Below, one piece after another: positions 19,326 to 30,876 of a DNA stretch of 64,000 bases; the first letter of the stretch is position 1; the number at the start of each line of letters is the position of its first letter. The stretch comes from Pseudidiomarina atlantica (GTDB taxonomy: Bacteria; Pseudomonadota; Gammaproteobacteria; Enterobacterales; Alteromonadaceae): assembly GCF_000753735.1 (NCBI RefSeq), contig NZ_JPIN01000001.1, positions 248,001-312,000 on the forward strand, given 5' to 3'. The notes below the pieces were generated by a model. It saw nothing but the letters and a program-made list of their open reading frames with translations, had not been told where the DNA came from and did not search any database. Both the position numbers and the translations under genes were made by a program.

Positions 19326-20646
19326 CGTCTCGCTGCCACTCGCTGTCATTGTTCTGTTGTGCCAGCCAGCGTTGCTTTTCTGCGAGTTGGCGTTCAAGCC
19401 CGCGTTCGCTTGCTTGATACAAGCTGTGCTTAGCAATCGCACTCGGCAAATAACGTTCACCAGCGACAAAGGCATTGGGGTGATCATGGGCATAGCGATA
19501 ATCTTCACCAAAGCCTTCTTGCTTATGGATTTTTGTCGGCGCATTGCGCAAGTGGTGCGGTACGGCCAAATCAGGAAATTCAGCAGCCAAACGCTGCGCC
19601 GCCTTGAAGGCGGTGTACACCGCGTTGCTTTTCGGTGCTAACGCACAGTACACCAACGCTTGCGCGATAGCGCGTTCACCCTCTGCCGGCCCGACCCGAT
19701 GAAAGGTGTCCCAGGCGTTTAACGCCAACTGTAACGCGCGCGGATCGGCATTGCCAATATCCTCTGAGGCAATAGCGAGCAAGCGGCGCGCAACAATCAA
19801 AGGGTCGCCACCGCCCTGTAAAATCCGTGCATACCAATACAGAGCGCCATCCACCGACGAGCCACGCACTGACTTATGCAGTGCAGAGAGGAGATCAAAA
19901 TAAACATCGCCTTGCTTGTCAAAGCCCGCTTGTTTGCCACCAATCGCATCCACCACGGTGGCGCGTTCAATCAATTGCCCAGCGGCAACGCTATCACTGG
20001 TGATTTCTAAATAATTAAGTGCCCTGCGCGCATCTCCTGCAGCGGCATACACTAGGTAGTCAAGGGCATCTTCAGCAAGCTGGAGTTGCCGCTCGCCAAG
20101 TCCACGCTCGGTATCCGCAAGCGCACTTAAAACAAGCCCCCGAATGACGCCGTCGTCGAGCGAGCGCAGGCGATAAACCCGCGCCCGCGATAATAATGCA
20201 CCGTTGAGTTCAAACGCCGGGTTTTCGGTAGTAGCACCAATAAAAATAATAGTGCCATCTTCAATGTGCGGTAAAAATGCATCTTGTTGGCTTTTATTAA
20301 AGCGATGCACTTCGTCCACGAATAACAAGGTTCGACGTCCCTGCTGTTGGTTCAGCTCGGCTTGGCTGATGGCGGCACGAATCTCTTTTACGCCTGAGGT
20401 TACTGCGCTAACGCGTTCTAACTCAGCAGCGCCCGACTGCGCAATAATTTCCGCAAGGGTCGTTTTGCCGGTGCCGGGTGGTCCCCACAGGATCATCGAG
20501 TGCAGTTGACCGGCAGCTATGGCTTCATACAAAGGTTTTCCAGCTGCCAGCAGATGCTCCTGACCGACATATTCATCAAGCTTCCGCGGCCGCATACGAG
20601 CGGCAAGCGGGCGAAAGTCAGCAGCGAAATCGAAACTTTGATTCAC
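19315..20646 (-). CDS. rarA: replication-associated recombination ATPase RarA/MgsA
   Basis: 443 aa, normal length. AAA+ ATPase with Walker [10 protein letters not shown] (residues 55-63), Walker [19 protein letters not shown] and sensor 1 [12 protein letters not shown], followed by the lid and the MgsA/WHIP C-terminal tetramerisation region ([48 protein letters not shown]). Acts at stalled forks with SSB. Sits between lolA and serS as in E. coli; crcB overlaps its end. Confidence 0.96.
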   Translation of the reverse strand: MNQSFDFAADFRPLAARMRPRKLDEYVGQEHLLAAGKPLYEAIAAGQLHSMILWGPPGTGKTTLAEIIAQSGAAELERVSAVTSGVKEIRAAISQAELNQQQGRRTLLFVDEVHRFNKSQQDAFLPHIEDGTIIFIGATTENPAFELNGALLSRARVYRLRSLDDGVIRGLVLSALADTERGLGERQLQLAEDALDYLVYAAAGDARRALNYLEITSDSVAAGQLIERATVVDAIGGKQAGFDKQGDVYFDLLSALHKSVRGSSVDGALYWYARILQGGGDPLIVARRLLAIASEDIGNADPRALQLALNAWDTFHRVGPAEGERAIAQALVYCALAPKSNAVYTAFKAAQRLAAEFPDLAVPHHLRNAPTKIHKQEGFGEDYRYAHDHPNAFVAGERYLPSAIAKHSLYQASERGLERQLAEKQRWLAQQNNDSEWQRDDDN

Positions 20647-20658
20647 CGCTAGCTCCCC

Positions 20659-21327
20659 TTAATTATGTTCTGCACGCTGGTCGTCGACCACCGCAGTTGC
20701 TGGGATTTCAAAGCTGAACAAACTGTAAGGCACAGCTTGATCCACTTGTACGTTTGCTAACTCGATGTGGGTTATCTGACCTTGACCATCGTCCAATAGC
20801 AGACTATCAAGCACGATCTCGTCTCGTGTATCAGTCGCAACAAAATTGATTTGCAGCGCTTGTTGGTCAGCGTTTGCTGCGCTAGGCTCCAGCTGATAGC
20901 TAAGTTCGGTTTTGCTAACCGTGTAATCAGCCCAAGCGCTGGCTTGCGCATCAAGCAGTAATAAGAATGGACTTTGCGCTGAGGCTGCAGTTTGATCACT
21001 CAAGGTGACTTGATCGACAAATGGGTCGTAGTAATACACAGTGCGGCCATCAGCCACCAGCACGAGTTCATCTGGTGCATCACTTTGCCAGAAAAACTGG
21101 TTGGGCGTTGCCATCGCTAAATGTCCTTTCAGCTCTTGTACCAGTTCACCGTAGGCATCCACAACTTGTTGGGTAAAGTCGGCTTGCAAGGTGCTCAGCT
21201 CATCAAAAATTTGGCGCAACTCGGTTTTCGCTGCAGAGGCATTGCTATCTTGTTCGTTTGCTTGTAGCGGTGCCACGGCTAATAACGCTAAACTGGCACT
21301 CACCGAAAATGCGGTTGTGAGTTTCAT
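20659..21327 (-). CDS. lolA: outer-membrane lipoprotein carrier protein LolA
   Basis: 222 aa with an N-terminal signal peptide (MKLTTAFSVSASLALLAVAPLQA). Periplasmic chaperone that carries lipoproteins from LolCDE to LolB. The LolA pattern is clear: LQADFTQQVVDAYGELVQELKGHLAMATPNQFFWQSDAPDELVLVADGRTVYYYDPFVDQVT. AAGGGA precedes the ATG. Between ftsK (23 bases upstream) and rarA (12 bases downstream). Confidence 0.95.
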   Translation of the reverse strand: MKLTTAFSVSASLALLAVAPLQANEQDSNASAAKTELRQIFDELSTLQADFTQQVVDAYGELVQELKGHLAMATPNQFFWQSDAPDELVLVADGRTVYYYDPFVDQVTLSDQTAASAQSPFLLLLDAQASAWADYTVSKTELSYQLEPSAANADQQALQINFVATDTRDEIVLDSLLLDDGQGQITHIELANVQVDQAVPYSLFSFEIPATAVVDDQRAEHN

Positions 21328-21350
21328 AATTATCCCTTAGTCTCTATCCC

Positions 21351-23738
21351 TCAATCACGAGGTGGGCGCGGTGCAAGCACGTCACGTTGACCATTACTTG
21401 CCGCACTACTAACGACACCACTCATTTCCATTTGTTCAACAATGCGCGCGGCGCGATTGTAACCAATTCTGAATTTACGTTGCACACTCGATACCGAAAC
21501 GCGTTGAGTTTCGGTGACAAAGGCAACAGCTTCGTCGTAGAGCGGATCGCTCTCAGCATCGTCGCCGTCAAGGGTTTCGCCAGGCAATAAAGCGTCTTCG
21601 CTTGGGTCGCCTTTAAGAATTTCTTCTAAATAATTCGGTTTGCCGCGTTGCTTCCAGTCTTTGACCACCGCATGTACTTCATGGTCGTCAACAAAGGCTC
21701 CATGCACCCGAGTCGGCACACCGCTCCCAGGTGGTAAGTACAGCATGTCACCCTGCCCTAACAGCTGGTCGGCACCCGGCTGGTCGAGAATGGTGCGCGA
21801 ATCAATCTTAGATTGTACTTGGAAGGCAATCCGCGTTGGAATATTGGCTTTAATCAAACCGGTGATCACATCTACTGATGGGCGCTGTGTCGCCAAAATC
21901 AGATGAATACCGGCAGCACGAGCCTTTTGCGCAATACGAGCAATGAGCTCTTCTACTTTTTTGCCGACGATCATCATCATGTCAGCAAATTCATCGATGA
22001 CGACTACGATACTCGGCAAGGTTTCAAGTAGTGGCGGCATTTCATCCATCGAATCGCCAGGCTTCCACAAGGGGTCGCGTAGCGGCTCGCCAGCGTCACG
22101 GGCATCTTCAACTTTGGCGTTATACCCTTTGAGGTTACGCACACCTAGCGCCGACATCAGCTTGTAACGACGCTCCATTTCGCCAACACACCAACGCAAT
22201 GCATTTGCCGCGTCTTTCATATCGGTAACGACTTCCGTGAGCAAATGCGGGATGCCTTCGTACACCGATAGTTCAAGCATTTTCGGGTCAATCATGATCA
22301 TCCGCACTTCTTCTGGCGTGCTCTTATAAAGCATGCTTAAGATCATCACGTTAACGCCCACCGATTTACCTGAACCTGTGGTACCCGCAACCAATAAGTG
22401 CGGCATTTTGGCAAGGTCGACGATGACCGGCTGCCCAGAAATCCCCTTACCTAGCACCATGGTGAGCGGTGATGGACTCTGCTGGAAGGCATCACAATTG
22501 ACAACCTCACTAAAGAACACGGTTTCACGACTCTTATTCGGAAGCTCAAGACCTACGTAGGATTTACCTGGAATGACTTCCACTACACGCACGGAAATCG
22601 CTGACAATGAACGCGCAATGTCTTTGTCTAAGTTCGAAATTTTCGATACTTTCACACCCGGTGCGAGATCCAACTCAAAACGGGTGATAACCGGGCCAGG
22701 TTGCACATTGGCAACTTTCACTTCGACACCAAAATCTTGCAACACCGCCTCAACGGTTTGACTGATTTGCTGTAACTCTTCTGGGGTCAACGGATTGCCA
22801 GTTTTGCGTGGTTTATCCAGCAGTGCTATCGATGGTAATGGGTCTAGCGGCGCCTTGACCACATCGTCATCATCGTCTTGTTCCTGTGCCTCAGCATCTG
22901 CTGCAGCTTTTACTTTTGCGGCTGGCACTTGCTCTTGTTTAGCAACTTTAACGGACTTCTGCTCGACCGCTGCGAAGATACCTAAATCGGGCTCGGGCTC
23001 TTCGTCAGTCGTAATGGTAAGGTCTAAGTCGAAATCAGGTTCGGTCCGCTCATTATCATTTAATGCCGGCAATGCTTTCAATTTACGACGCTTACGGCGT
23101 CGCTCACTGGCTGACTCAGTGGCTTGGCCCGCGCTGCGTGGCTGTTTCCAGCCGACCACGAGGTCTTTCGCGTAATGATAAAGCCATTGCGTCGCTCTAA
23201 TCGTCCATTCACCTAGTTTGTCGGCTAACCACACCCACGAAATACCAGTGATAAGCGTTAATCCGGTGCACAGAAAGGTCAGTAGCAGCAAGGTAGTGCC
23301 AATCAAATTAAAATAAGGTAGCAAAGAACCACTAATGACATCGCCGACAACACCACCGGCCGAAAACGAATAGATTTCAGAAAAATTCAGCGAAGCCAAC
23401 GCCGAGGCGCCAACCAAGGTTAGGATAAGTCCGATCAGACGTAACCCCAGTGCGAGATAATCAAGCTCGAGTAGACGGTGTGGCTGCTTGAACATCACAT
23501 AGCCAAGACCCGCTAAACCGAAAGGGATTGCGTAGGCAACAAAGCCAAACGCGAACAGCAAGGCGTCAGCGAACCAAGCGCCAATGGCACCGGCAGCATT
23601 TTCAATTGCGCCTTCATAGCCCGTTTGCGACCAGCTTGGGTCGGCCGGGTTAAAGCTGACCAACGCAAGAAACAGAAAGATAGCAAAGGCTCCACACAGG
23701 ATAAGCCCTACTTCTAAAATTCGTTGCGCACCACTCAT
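21351..23738 (-). CDS. ftsK: DNA translocase FtsK
   Basis: 795 aa. Four to five N-terminal membrane segments (about residues 10-180) anchor it at the septum; a short basic/acidic linker (about 200-305, with RRRKRRK and DDDDD) replaces the very long linker of E. coli FtsK (1329 aa). The motor domain has Walker [13 protein letters not shown] (about 460) and Walker [12 protein letters not shown], and the C-terminal gamma winged helix ([38 protein letters not shown]) should read KOPS and activate XerCD at dif. Length is typical of FtsK in marine gammaproteobacteria. Confidence 0.97.
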   Translation of the reverse strand: MSGAQRILEVGLILCGAFAIFLFLALVSFNPADPSWSQTGYEGAIENAAGAIGAWFADALLFAFGFVAYAIPFGLAGLGYVMFKQPHRLLELDYLALGLRLIGLILTLVGASALASLNFSEIYSFSAGGVVGDVISGSLLPYFNLIGTTLLLLTFLCTGLTLITGISWVWLADKLGEWTIRATQWLYHYAKDLVVGWKQPRSAGQATESASERRRKRRKLKALPALNDNERTEPDFDLDLTITTDEEPEPDLGIFAAVEQKSVKVAKQEQVPAAKVKAAADAEAQEQDDDDDVVKAPLDPLPSIALLDKPRKTGNPLTPEELQQISQTVEAVLQDFGVEVKVANVQPGPVITRFELDLAPGVKVSKISNLDKDIARSLSAISVRVVEVIPGKSYVGLELPNKSRETVFFSEVVNCDAFQQSPSPLTMVLGKGISGQPVIVDLAKMPHLLVAGTTGSGKSVGVNVMILSMLYKSTPEEVRMIMIDPKMLELSVYEGIPHLLTEVVTDMKDAANALRWCVGEMERRYKLMSALGVRNLKGYNAKVEDARDAGEPLRDPLWKPGDSMDEMPPLLETLPSIVVVIDEFADMMMIVGKKVEELIARIAQKARAAGIHLILATQRPSVDVITGLIKANIPTRIAFQVQSKIDSRTILDQPGADQLLGQGDMLYLPPGSGVPTRVHGAFVDDHEVHAVVKDWKQRGKPNYLEEILKGDPSEDALLPGETLDGDDAESDPLYDEAVAFVTETQRVSVSSVQRKFRIGYNRAARIVEQMEMSGVVSSAASNGQRDVLAPRPPRD

Positions 23739-23769
23739 AATTGCAGATTCCCTGTTCGCGTACGTTGTT

Positions 23770-23799
23770 CTTATAATGTCACTAGTGTAGCTTGTTCAA
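23770..23799 (-). promoter_or_regulatory. candidate ftsK promoter
   Basis: Minus strand: TTGAAC (23799-23794), 18-base spacer, TATAAG (23775-23770). It lies 32 bases before the ftsK start in the 93-base gap after lrp; the rest of that gap shows no other structure. Confidence 0.42.
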
Positions 23800-23831
23800 C
23801 GCTTATATTCAGCTGTTTTACGAGCTCTTTG

Positions 23832-24323
23832 CTAACCTTTTATCAGCACTTTGTTGTCGTTCTTCACCTCTTCCATGACCACGTAAGTGCGAGATTCGTT
23901 CACACCTGGCATCATTAACAAGGTTTCCCCCAGTAACTTACGGTAGGAAGGCATATCCGGCACGCGCGCCTTGATCAGGAAATCAAAGTCCCCTGCCACC
24001 AAATGACACTCCAGTATTTCCGGTGTTTTTTGTACGGCTTCACTAAATTCTTGGAACGAGTCTGACGACGTTCGGGTTAACGTGATTTCCACGAAAACCA
24101 TAAGGTTAGCGCCCAATTTTGTAGGGTTAAGCCGCGCATGATAACTCTCAATAACGCCCTCTTGCTCAAGCTTACGTACGCGCTCGTTGCAAGCCGTTGC
24201 GCTGAGCCCCACTCGGCGTGCGAGTGCCACGTTACTGGTGCGACCTTCATCCTGCAAAATCCGAAGGATCTTTCGGTCAATTCTGTCAATAGTGATTTTT
24301 ACGGGATCTTCTGGGTTAAACAT
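23832..24323 (-). CDS. lrp: leucine-responsive regulatory protein
   Basis: 163 aa, very close to E. coli Lrp in the parts I recall. N-terminal helix-turn-helix (IDRKILRILQDEGRTSNVALARRVGLSATACNERVRKLEQEGVI) and C-terminal RAM domain (VFVEITLTRTSSDSFQEF...ECHLVAGDFDFLIKARVPDMPSYRKLLGETLLMMPGVNESRTYVVMEEVK). Global regulator of amino-acid metabolism. Adjacent to ftsK as in E. coli, but the divergent neighbour here is alanine dehydrogenase rather than trxB, which suggests direct control of ald from the shared 144-base region. Confidence 0.95.
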   Translation of the reverse strand: MFNPEDPVKITIDRIDRKILRILQDEGRTSNVALARRVGLSATACNERVRKLEQEGVIESYHARLNPTKLGANLMVFVEITLTRTSSDSFQEFSEAVQKTPEILECHLVAGDFDFLIKARVPDMPSYRKLLGETLLMMPGVNESRTYVVMEEVKNDNKVLIKG

Positions 24324-24410
24324 TGTTTTTCACTATATTGCTGCCATTTAGGGTCAGTATATACGCTAAAAGGGCATAAAAAAAGTACGAAACCAACCTA
24401 CATTATCGCC

Positions 24411-24416
24411 TATAAT
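24411..24416 (+). promoter_or_regulatory. ald promoter -10 element
   Basis: TATAAT, a perfect -10, 52 bases before the ald start. At 17-18 bases upstream there is no TTGACA-like hexamer (CGAAAC region), as expected for an activator-dependent promoter. The AT-rich stretch between it and lrp is where Lrp would bind. Confidence 0.55.
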
Positions 24417-24467
24417 CACCGCCGAAATATTCTTTGTTGAACTGACAAACTAAACGGGAACGAAGCC

Positions 24468-25595
24468 ATGCTAATTGGTGTACCAAAAGAGATTAAAAAC
24501 CACGAATACCGAATCGGTCTTACCCCTGCTGCAGTACGCGAATACGTTGCACATGGCCATAACGTATGGGTCGAAAATAATGGCGGTCTGGCGATTGGTT
24601 TCACCAACGAAGATTACGAACTTGCCGGCGCAACTATTGTAGCTGACCCTGCGGAAATCTTTGCCAAAGCTGACATGATTATCAAGGTGAAAGAACCCCA
24701 ACCGAATGAGTGTATGCAGTTACGCGAAGGTCAGATTTTGTACACCTATTTACATTTAGCACCAGACCCAACGCAAACCGAGCTGTTGGCGAAATCAGGT
24801 GTAAGCGCAATTGCCTATGAAACGGTAACCGACCGTAACGGTGGTTTGCCTTTGCTGGCTCCAATGAGTGAAGTTGCTGGCCGTATGTCCATTCAAGCCG
24901 GCGCCCACAACCTTGAAAAAGCGAATGGCGGCAGCGGCGTGTTGCTTGGCGGCGTCCCGGGTGTAGAACCAGGTAAAGTATTGGTAATTGGTGGCGGTGT
25001 GGTAGGTACTCAAGCGGCAAAAATGGCAGTTGGTATGGGCGCAGACGTCACCATTCTTGACCGTTCATTGCCACGTTTGCGTCAGTTAGACGATATTTTT
25101 GGTGGCCGCGTGAAAACCATTTACTCCACCGTAGATGCGGTTGACAAATTCTCGCGTGAAGCTGATTTGGTTATCGGTGCAGTATTGATTCCAGGCGCAG
25201 CAGCACCAAAACTATTGACCCGTGAACACCTGAAAAATATGAAGCCTGGTTCTGTTGTGGTTGACGTTGCGATTGATCAAGGCGGCTGTTTTGAGTCATC
25301 AAAAGCAACCACCCACCAAGATCCAACCTATGTGGTTGAAGATATCGTTCACTACTGTGTTGCCAACATGCCAGGTGGTGTTGCACGCACCTCTACTATC
25401 GCGCTTAACAATGCGACCTTGCCCTTCGGCCTTGAACTCGCTAACAAAGGGCTGAAAGCAATGGAAAACAATGAACACCTGCGCAACGGTTTAAACATGC
25501 ACAAGGGTAAGATCACTTATAAAGCTGTGCATGATGACCTAGGCGAGAAATTAGGCCTGGATTATCAAGATCCAATCGAAGCAATTCGTAGCTAA
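24468..25595 (+). CDS. ald: alanine dehydrogenase
   Basis: 375 aa, normal length. NAD-dependent enzyme interconverting L-alanine and pyruvate plus ammonia. N-terminal [25 protein letters not shown] (family start, substrate Arg and Lys region), HLAPD motif with catalytic His (YLHLAPD, about residue 95), and Rossmann [27 protein letters not shown]. The AlaDH/PNT signature is complete, so it is not a transhydrogenase subunit (no partner gene). It has its own terminator and is divergent from lrp. Fits growth on amino acids. Confidence 0.96.
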   Translation: MLIGVPKEIKNHEYRIGLTPAAVREYVAHGHNVWVENNGGLAIGFTNEDYELAGATIVADPAEIFAKADMIIKVKEPQPNECMQLREGQILYTYLHLAPDPTQTELLAKSGVSAIAYETVTDRNGGLPLLAPMSEVAGRMSIQAGAHNLEKANGGSGVLLGGVPGVEPGKVLVIGGGVVGTQAAKMAVGMGADVTILDRSLPRLRQLDDIFGGRVKTIYSTVDAVDKFSREADLVIGAVLIPGAAAPKLLTREHLKNMKPGSVVVDVAIDQGGCFESSKATTHQDPTYVVEDIVHYCVANMPGGVARTSTIALNNATLPFGLELANKGLKAMENNEHLRNGLNMHKGKITYKAVHDDLGEKLGLDYQDPIEAIRS

Positions 25596-25628
25596 GTTTA
25601 CCTTACGCAATTAGCTTTACAGTTTCGG

Positions 25629-25659
25629 GACCCGCACTTTGTTGCGGGTCTCTTGTTTG
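25629..25659 (+). terminator. intrinsic terminator of ald
   Basis: 8-bp stem GACCCGCA (25629-25636) with TGCGGGTC (25643-25650), 6-base loop, followed by TCTTGTTTG. It lies 33 bases after the ald stop. The rest of the 143-base gap to trxB shows only a small dyad TTGTA-N5-TACAA near 25667. Confidence 0.75.
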
Positions 25660-25723
25660 TGGCCGTTGTAATCCATACAATCAATCCCAATGTAAACAAC
25701 AGATCACAAATCATAAGAAATAA

Positions 25724-26698
<975 letters not shown>

Positions 26699-26713
26699 CT
26701 GGATATCACGCAG

Positions 26714-27421
26714 GTGCTGATTCGCTTAAGCGACACGGATTATCGCTTTCCACGAGCAGAATTTGCCCTGCGTGAACCGAATGGGTTGTTGGCGGTCGGC
26801 GGTGATTTGCACCCCGAACGCCTGCTGAATGCCTATCGCAATGGCATTTTCCCATGGTTTACCGAGCAAGATCCGCCGCTTTGGTGGAGTCCTGATCCGC
26901 GTGCCGTTTTTACCCCAACAAGCTTACATTGCAGTCGCTCAATGCAGCGTTTTCGTCGTAAAACTCAGTTGCGAGTGACGCTCAATCGTGACTTTGCGGC
27001 CGTCATCCAAGCTTGTGCGACACTTCATGGTGAACGCGATGCAACTTGGATCACCGCAGACATGCAACAGGCCTATTGCGATTTACACGAACTGGGCCAT
27101 GCCCATTCCGTTGAAGTTTGGCAGAACGATACGTTAGTAGGCGGCATGTATGGAGTGGCACAGAACCGCATGTTTTGCGGTGAAAGTATGTTCCATAGGG
27201 TAACCAATGCTTCCAAACTGGCGTTACTGAGTTTCGCTGAAGCCTTCTTTGACGCCGGTGGACAACTGTTAGATGCACAAGTACCTAACCCACACCTGGA
27301 GAGTCTCGGTATGCAAGAAATGCAACGCGCGCAATTTTTGCATTTGCTACGCGAGGACCAGCGCACAAACGCCGAAATCGCCACTGAATTTTGGCGTTGT
27401 CGCGAATTACCCCACATTTGA
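26714..27421 (+). CDS. aat: leucyl/phenylalanyl-tRNA-protein transferase
   Basis: 235 aa from GTG at 26714. Adds Leu or Phe to proteins with N-terminal Arg or Lys, marking them for ClpS-ClpAP. Conserved GLLAVGGDL, YRNGIFPWF, PPLWWSPDPRAV, SVEVWQNDTLVGGMYGV and FCGESMF motifs are all visible. Sits next to trxB and near infA, clpA and clpS, so N-end-rule tagging and its degradation machinery are neighbours. No Ate (bpt) gene is present. Confidence 0.95.
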   Translation: MLIRLSDTDYRFPRAEFALREPNGLLAVGGDLHPERLLNAYRNGIFPWFTEQDPPLWWSPDPRAVFTPTSLHCSRSMQRFRRKTQLRVTLNRDFAAVIQACATLHGERDATWITADMQQAYCDLHELGHAHSVEVWQNDTLVGGMYGVAQNRMFCGESMFHRVTNASKLALLSFAEAFFDAGGQLLDAQVPNPHLESLGMQEMQRAQFLHLLREDQRTNAEIATEFWRCRELPHI

Positions 27422-27423
27422 AG

Positions 27424-27452
27424 TGGCAATTTAAGCTAAAAACAGCTAGAAT
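27424..27452 (+). promoter_or_regulatory. candidate infA promoter
   Basis: TAGAAT at 27447-27452 (5 of 6 to the -10), with TGGCAA 17 bases upstream as a weak -35. It lies 65 bases before the infA start. Confidence 0.35.
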
Positions 27453-27516
27453 TCTGACCACTTTTTAGGAGCCTAACTAATTTTAGCGGCGATTAACCAA
27501 AGAATTGAGGAATTGA

Positions 27517-27735
<219 letters not shown>

Positions 27736-27755
27736 ATTTAGCGTCGCGCGCGCCG

Positions 27756-30029
27756 TTAGCCCGTGGTTGAACCCCGGGCCTCACGCTCTAACACTTCAAA
27801 CTGCAATTCATTATCGGCAAGATGCACCCGCACTTCGCCGCCATTGATGAGTTTGCCAAATAAGATCTCGTTTGCCAGCGGCTTCTTTAAGTGCTCTTGA
27901 ATCACGCGCGCCATCGGCCGAGCCCCCATCGCTTTATCGTAGCCCTTCTCGGCTAGCCATTGATAAACAGCTTCATCGAGTTCCAACGTCACTTGCTTGC
28001 GATCCAGTTGCGCTTGCAGTTCGGTCACAAATTTATCAACCACCTGCGCAATCACCGCCGGATTCAAGTGATTAAACCAAACAATACCATCCAGGCGATT
28101 ACGAAACTCAGGGCTGAAGACCTTGTTAATTTCTTGCATGGCATCTGGCGCATGATCTTGCTGCTTGAAGCCAATCGACTGCCGCACCGTTTCTTGTACA
28201 CCTGCATTGGTGGTCATCACCAAAATCACGTTACGAAAATCGGCTTTACGGCCATTATTGTCGGTTAACGTGCCGTGGTCCATGACCTGCAGCAGAATGT
28301 TGTAAATGTCGCTGTGCGCTTTCTCTATTTCATCGAGCAACACCACGCAGTGTGGATGTTTAATCACGCCCTCGGTTAATAATCCACCTTGGTCAAAACC
28401 GACGTACCCTGGCGGTGCACCAATCAAACGACTTACCGCATGGCGCTCCATGTATTCCGACATATCAAAACGCAAAAACTCGATGCCTAGGGCTTTTGCT
28501 AGTTGCTGGGTGATTTCAGTTTTACCAACGCCAGTAGGACCCGCAAATAAGAACGAGCCAATAGGTTTATGCTCGGCACCTAAACCTGAACGTGACAAAC
28601 GAATCGCGGCGGTAAGCTGATCAATTGCTTGATCTTGCCCAAACACAACCAATTTCAGATTGCGATCGAGTTGCTTCAATAACTGCTGATCGGAACGCGA
28701 AACACTCTGTTCAGGAATGCGCGCGATTTTGGCAATGATTTGTTCGATATCTCCTACCCCAATCGTCTTTTTCCGCTTCGACGGCGCGAGCAGACGCTGG
28801 CTAGCACCGGCTTCGTCAAGTACATCGATGGCTTTATCAGGCAAATGCCGCTCATTGATGTAGCGTGCCGACAATTCAGCTGCAGCGCGAATAGCATTTT
28901 GCGTATAACGAATACCGTGGTGTTCTTCGTAGCGCTCTTTCAAGCCCAACAAAATTTTCGTGGTATCGTCCACCGACGGCTCGTTTACATCGATCTTTTG
29001 GAAGCGCCGTACTAATGCGCGATCTTTTTCAAAGATGTTTTTGAACTCACTGTAAGTCGTTGAACCAATACACTTCAGTTCACCACTACTAAGGAGTGGC
29101 TTGAGTAAGTTTGAAGCATCCAGTACACCACCGCTAGCAGCGCCAGCACCCACAATAGTGTGGATTTCGTCAATAAACAAAATAGCGTGGGGCTGCCCTT
29201 TGACTTCTTTTAACAACTGCTTGAAGCGTTTTTCAAAATCGCCACGATACTTAGTTCCGGCAAGTAAGCCACCCATATCGAGCGAATAAATGGTAGCGTC
29301 CGCCATCACTTCAGGCACTTCACCCTGGACGATACGATAAGCAAGCCCTTCGGCAATAGCTGTTTTACCAACGCCAGCCTCGCCAACCAACAACGGGTTG
29401 TTTTTACGACGGCGACAGAGCACTTGAATGCAACGCTCTAGTTCACTGTCTCGACCAATGAGTGGGTCAATAAAGCCTTCGCGCGCGCGGGCATTTAAGT
29501 TCGTACAAAAACGCTTAAGGTAGCTTTGCTGCTCTTCGCTTGCGGCCTCTTGCTGTTCATTGTCGTCACTTTCTGGACGCACGACTGGATCATCCACTTT
29601 GGTTAAGCCATGCGACAAAAAGTGCACCACATCTAACCGCGTAATATCGTGTTTATTCAGCAGGTAGACCGCATGCGATTCTTGTTCACTGAAGATGGCC
29701 ACCAGCACATTGGCGCCTGTTACTTCGCTGTTACCCGAGGATTGCACATGAAACACCGCGCGCTGCAACACGCGTTGGAAGCCCAACGTTGGCTGGGTTT
29801 CACTTTCGGCGGTTTCGTTGTCGAAACTTGGCGTGCTGCGATCGATATAGGCGAGCAGTTCTTGCTTGAGTCTGGTGAATTCCAGTCCACAAGCGCGCAA
29901 TGCTTTTGCCGCTTCTGGATTGTCGAGAAGTGCCAACAGTAGATGCTCTACTGTCATGAGTTCATGGCGACGGTCACGGGCAATCCGAAACGCATCGTTT
30001 AAGGTAATTTCTAAAGCTTTGTTCAGCAT
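27756..30029 (-). CDS. clpA: ATP-dependent Clp protease ATP-binding subunit ClpA
   Basis: 757 aa, normal length. Hsp100 unfoldase for ClpP. Double N domain (1-140), first AAA+ module with Walker A GEAGVGKTAIAEG (about 213) and ILFIDEIHTIVGAG, second module with GPTGVGKTEI (about 490) and VVLLDEIEKAH, and the ClpP-binding IGF loop (RQSIGFKQQ). Follows clpS by 27 bases on the same strand; together they form the adaptor/unfoldase unit of the N-end rule. Confidence 0.97.
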   Translation of the reverse strand: MLNKALEITLNDAFRIARDRRHELMTVEHLLLALLDNPEAAKALRACGLEFTRLKQELLAYIDRSTPSFDNETAESETQPTLGFQRVLQRAVFHVQSSGNSEVTGANVLVAIFSEQESHAVYLLNKHDITRLDVVHFLSHGLTKVDDPVVRPESDDNEQQEAASEEQQSYLKRFCTNLNARAREGFIDPLIGRDSELERCIQVLCRRRKNNPLLVGEAGVGKTAIAEGLAYRIVQGEVPEVMADATIYSLDMGGLLAGTKYRGDFEKRFKQLLKEVKGQPHAILFIDEIHTIVGAGAASGGVLDASNLLKPLLSSGELKCIGSTTYSEFKNIFEKDRALVRRFQKIDVNEPSVDDTTKILLGLKERYEEHHGIRYTQNAIRAAAELSARYINERHLPDKAIDVLDEAGASQRLLAPSKRKKTIGVGDIEQIIAKIARIPEQSVSRSDQQLLKQLDRNLKLVVFGQDQAIDQLTAAIRLSRSGLGAEHKPIGSFLFAGPTGVGKTEITQQLAKALGIEFLRFDMSEYMERHAVSRLIGAPPGYVGFDQGGLLTEGVIKHPHCVVLLDEIEKAHSDIYNILLQVMDHGTLTDNNGRKADFRNVILVMTTNAGVQETVRQSIGFKQQDHAPDAMQEINKVFSPEFRNRLDGIVWFNHLNPAVIAQVVDKFVTELQAQLDRKQVTLELDEAVYQWLAEKGYDKAMGARPMARVIQEHLKKPLANEILFGKLINGGEVRVHLADNELQFEVLEREARGSTTG

Positions 30030-30056
30030 AATGCACTCCTCGATCGAACCGACACC

Positions 30057-30377
30057 CTACGCTTTTTCCATGGTGCACAACAGCGGATGTTGATGCTCAC
30101 GCGCGTACTGGTTCACTTGTACTACTTTGGTTTCTGCAATCTCGGCAGAATAGACCCCGCAAACTGCTTGGCCTTTATAATGAATGGTCAACATGGTATC
30201 GGTTGCCCGCTCTTGATCCATTCGAAAGAACTTGATGAGAATCTCGACCACAAAATCCATTGGCGTGTAATCATCGTTGTTCAAGATGACCTTATACATC
30301 GGCGGCGGCTGTAACTTTTGTTTATCCTTTTGCGGATCATGAACGACGCCGTTTTGTTGTTGATCCATCTGACTCAT
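30057..30377 (-). CDS. clpS: ClpS, N-end-rule adaptor of ClpAP
   Basis: 106 aa. Disordered N-terminal extension rich in Gln/Asp/Lys (1-25), then the ClpS core with the N-degron pocket region [18 protein letters not shown] (Asn, Asp, Met), a histidine in [14 protein letters not shown] and the end of the fold [15 protein letters not shown]. Delivers N-end-rule substrates to ClpA. Divergent from cspD, as in E. coli. Confidence 0.96.
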   Translation of the reverse strand: MSQMDQQQNGVVHDPQKDKQKLQPPPMYKVILNNDDYTPMDFVVEILIKFFRMDQERATDTMLTIHYKGQAVCGVYSAEIAETKVVQVNQYAREHQHPLLCTMEKA

Positions 30378-30475
30378 AACTGCCCTTTCTTTATATATAG
30401 CTAGAAAACCTTAAAACCGCTCACTTAAATTTTGCTTTTTCTGTGTTTTTGCTTACTAAATAATCAAATTTTGCC

Positions 30476-30503
30476 TTGACACCGTGTAGATCTCACCTAG
30501 AGT
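30476..30503 (+). promoter_or_regulatory. cspD promoter
   Basis: Perfect -35 TTGACA (30476-30481), 16-base spacer, TAGAGT (30498-30503). It gives a leader of about 85 bases. The 219-base clpS-cspD gap is AT-rich and otherwise without visible structure. Confidence 0.55.
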
Positions 30504-30596
30504 AAAACATGGCGTTAACACATACCGTTTTCAATAGCGGCTGACGTCATTCTAACAATAACTAAATAGTAAATGCAGAATAAAGGAAGTAGAAGT

Positions 30597-30806
30597 ATGG
30601 CAACCGGTAAAGTGAAATGGTTCAACAACTCAAAAGGTTTTGGATTCATTGAAGCAGAGGACCGTGAAGGAGATATCTTCGCGCATTATTCAACCATTGA
30701 AATGGAAGGTTATCGAACGCTGAAAGCGGGCCAAGATGTCGAGTTTGAACTCGAAGAAGGTCCAAAAGGTCTTCACGCGACGAACATTACGCCAGTGCAA
30801 AAATAA
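30597..30806 (+). CDS. cspD: cold-shock-domain protein CspD
   Basis: 69 aa from ATG at 30597 with AAGGAAG at good spacing; the longer frame (start 30573) lacks a ribosome binding site. Single cold-shock domain with RNP1-like KGFGFIEAE and a degenerate RNP2 (DIFAHYSTIE). The gene neighbourhood (divergent from clpS-clpA) is that of cspD, a stationary-phase single-stranded DNA/RNA binder that inhibits replication in E. coli, rather than of a cold-inducible cspA. Confidence 0.92.
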   Translation: MATGKVKWFNNSKGFGFIEAEDREGDIFAHYSTIEMEGYRTLKAGQDVEFELEEGPKGLHATNITPVQK

Positions 30807-30823
30807 GACCGGCAACATCAACG

Positions 30824-30853
30824 AAAAACGCCAGCGCTACCGCTGGCGTTTTT
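30824..30853. terminator. bidirectional terminator between cspD and yejK
   Basis: Stem AAAAACGCCAGCG (30824-30836) with CGCTGGCGTTTTT (30841-30853), 4-base loop, with A and T tracts on both sides so that it can serve both convergent genes. Confidence 0.88.
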
Positions 30854-30876
30854 ATTTGGCTTAACTGTTGGTACCC

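Noticed and set aside
19310-19400. Fluoride riboswitch before crcB
   Set aside because: The region is rarA coding sequence and shows no riboswitch fold; crcB is coupled to rarA.
19326-19544. N-terminal extension of crcB
   Set aside because: Codons lie in another frame of rarA; the Fluc family begins at [12 protein letters not shown].
22795-23175. 126-aa open frame opposite ftsK
   Set aside because: A Ser-rich shadow of the charged FtsK linker; no ribosome binding site.
27759-27779. Hairpin GCCCGTGG-TTGAA-CCCCGGGC between infA and clpA
   Set aside because: One mismatch and no T tract on either strand; it falls in the last clpA codons. Termination not supported.
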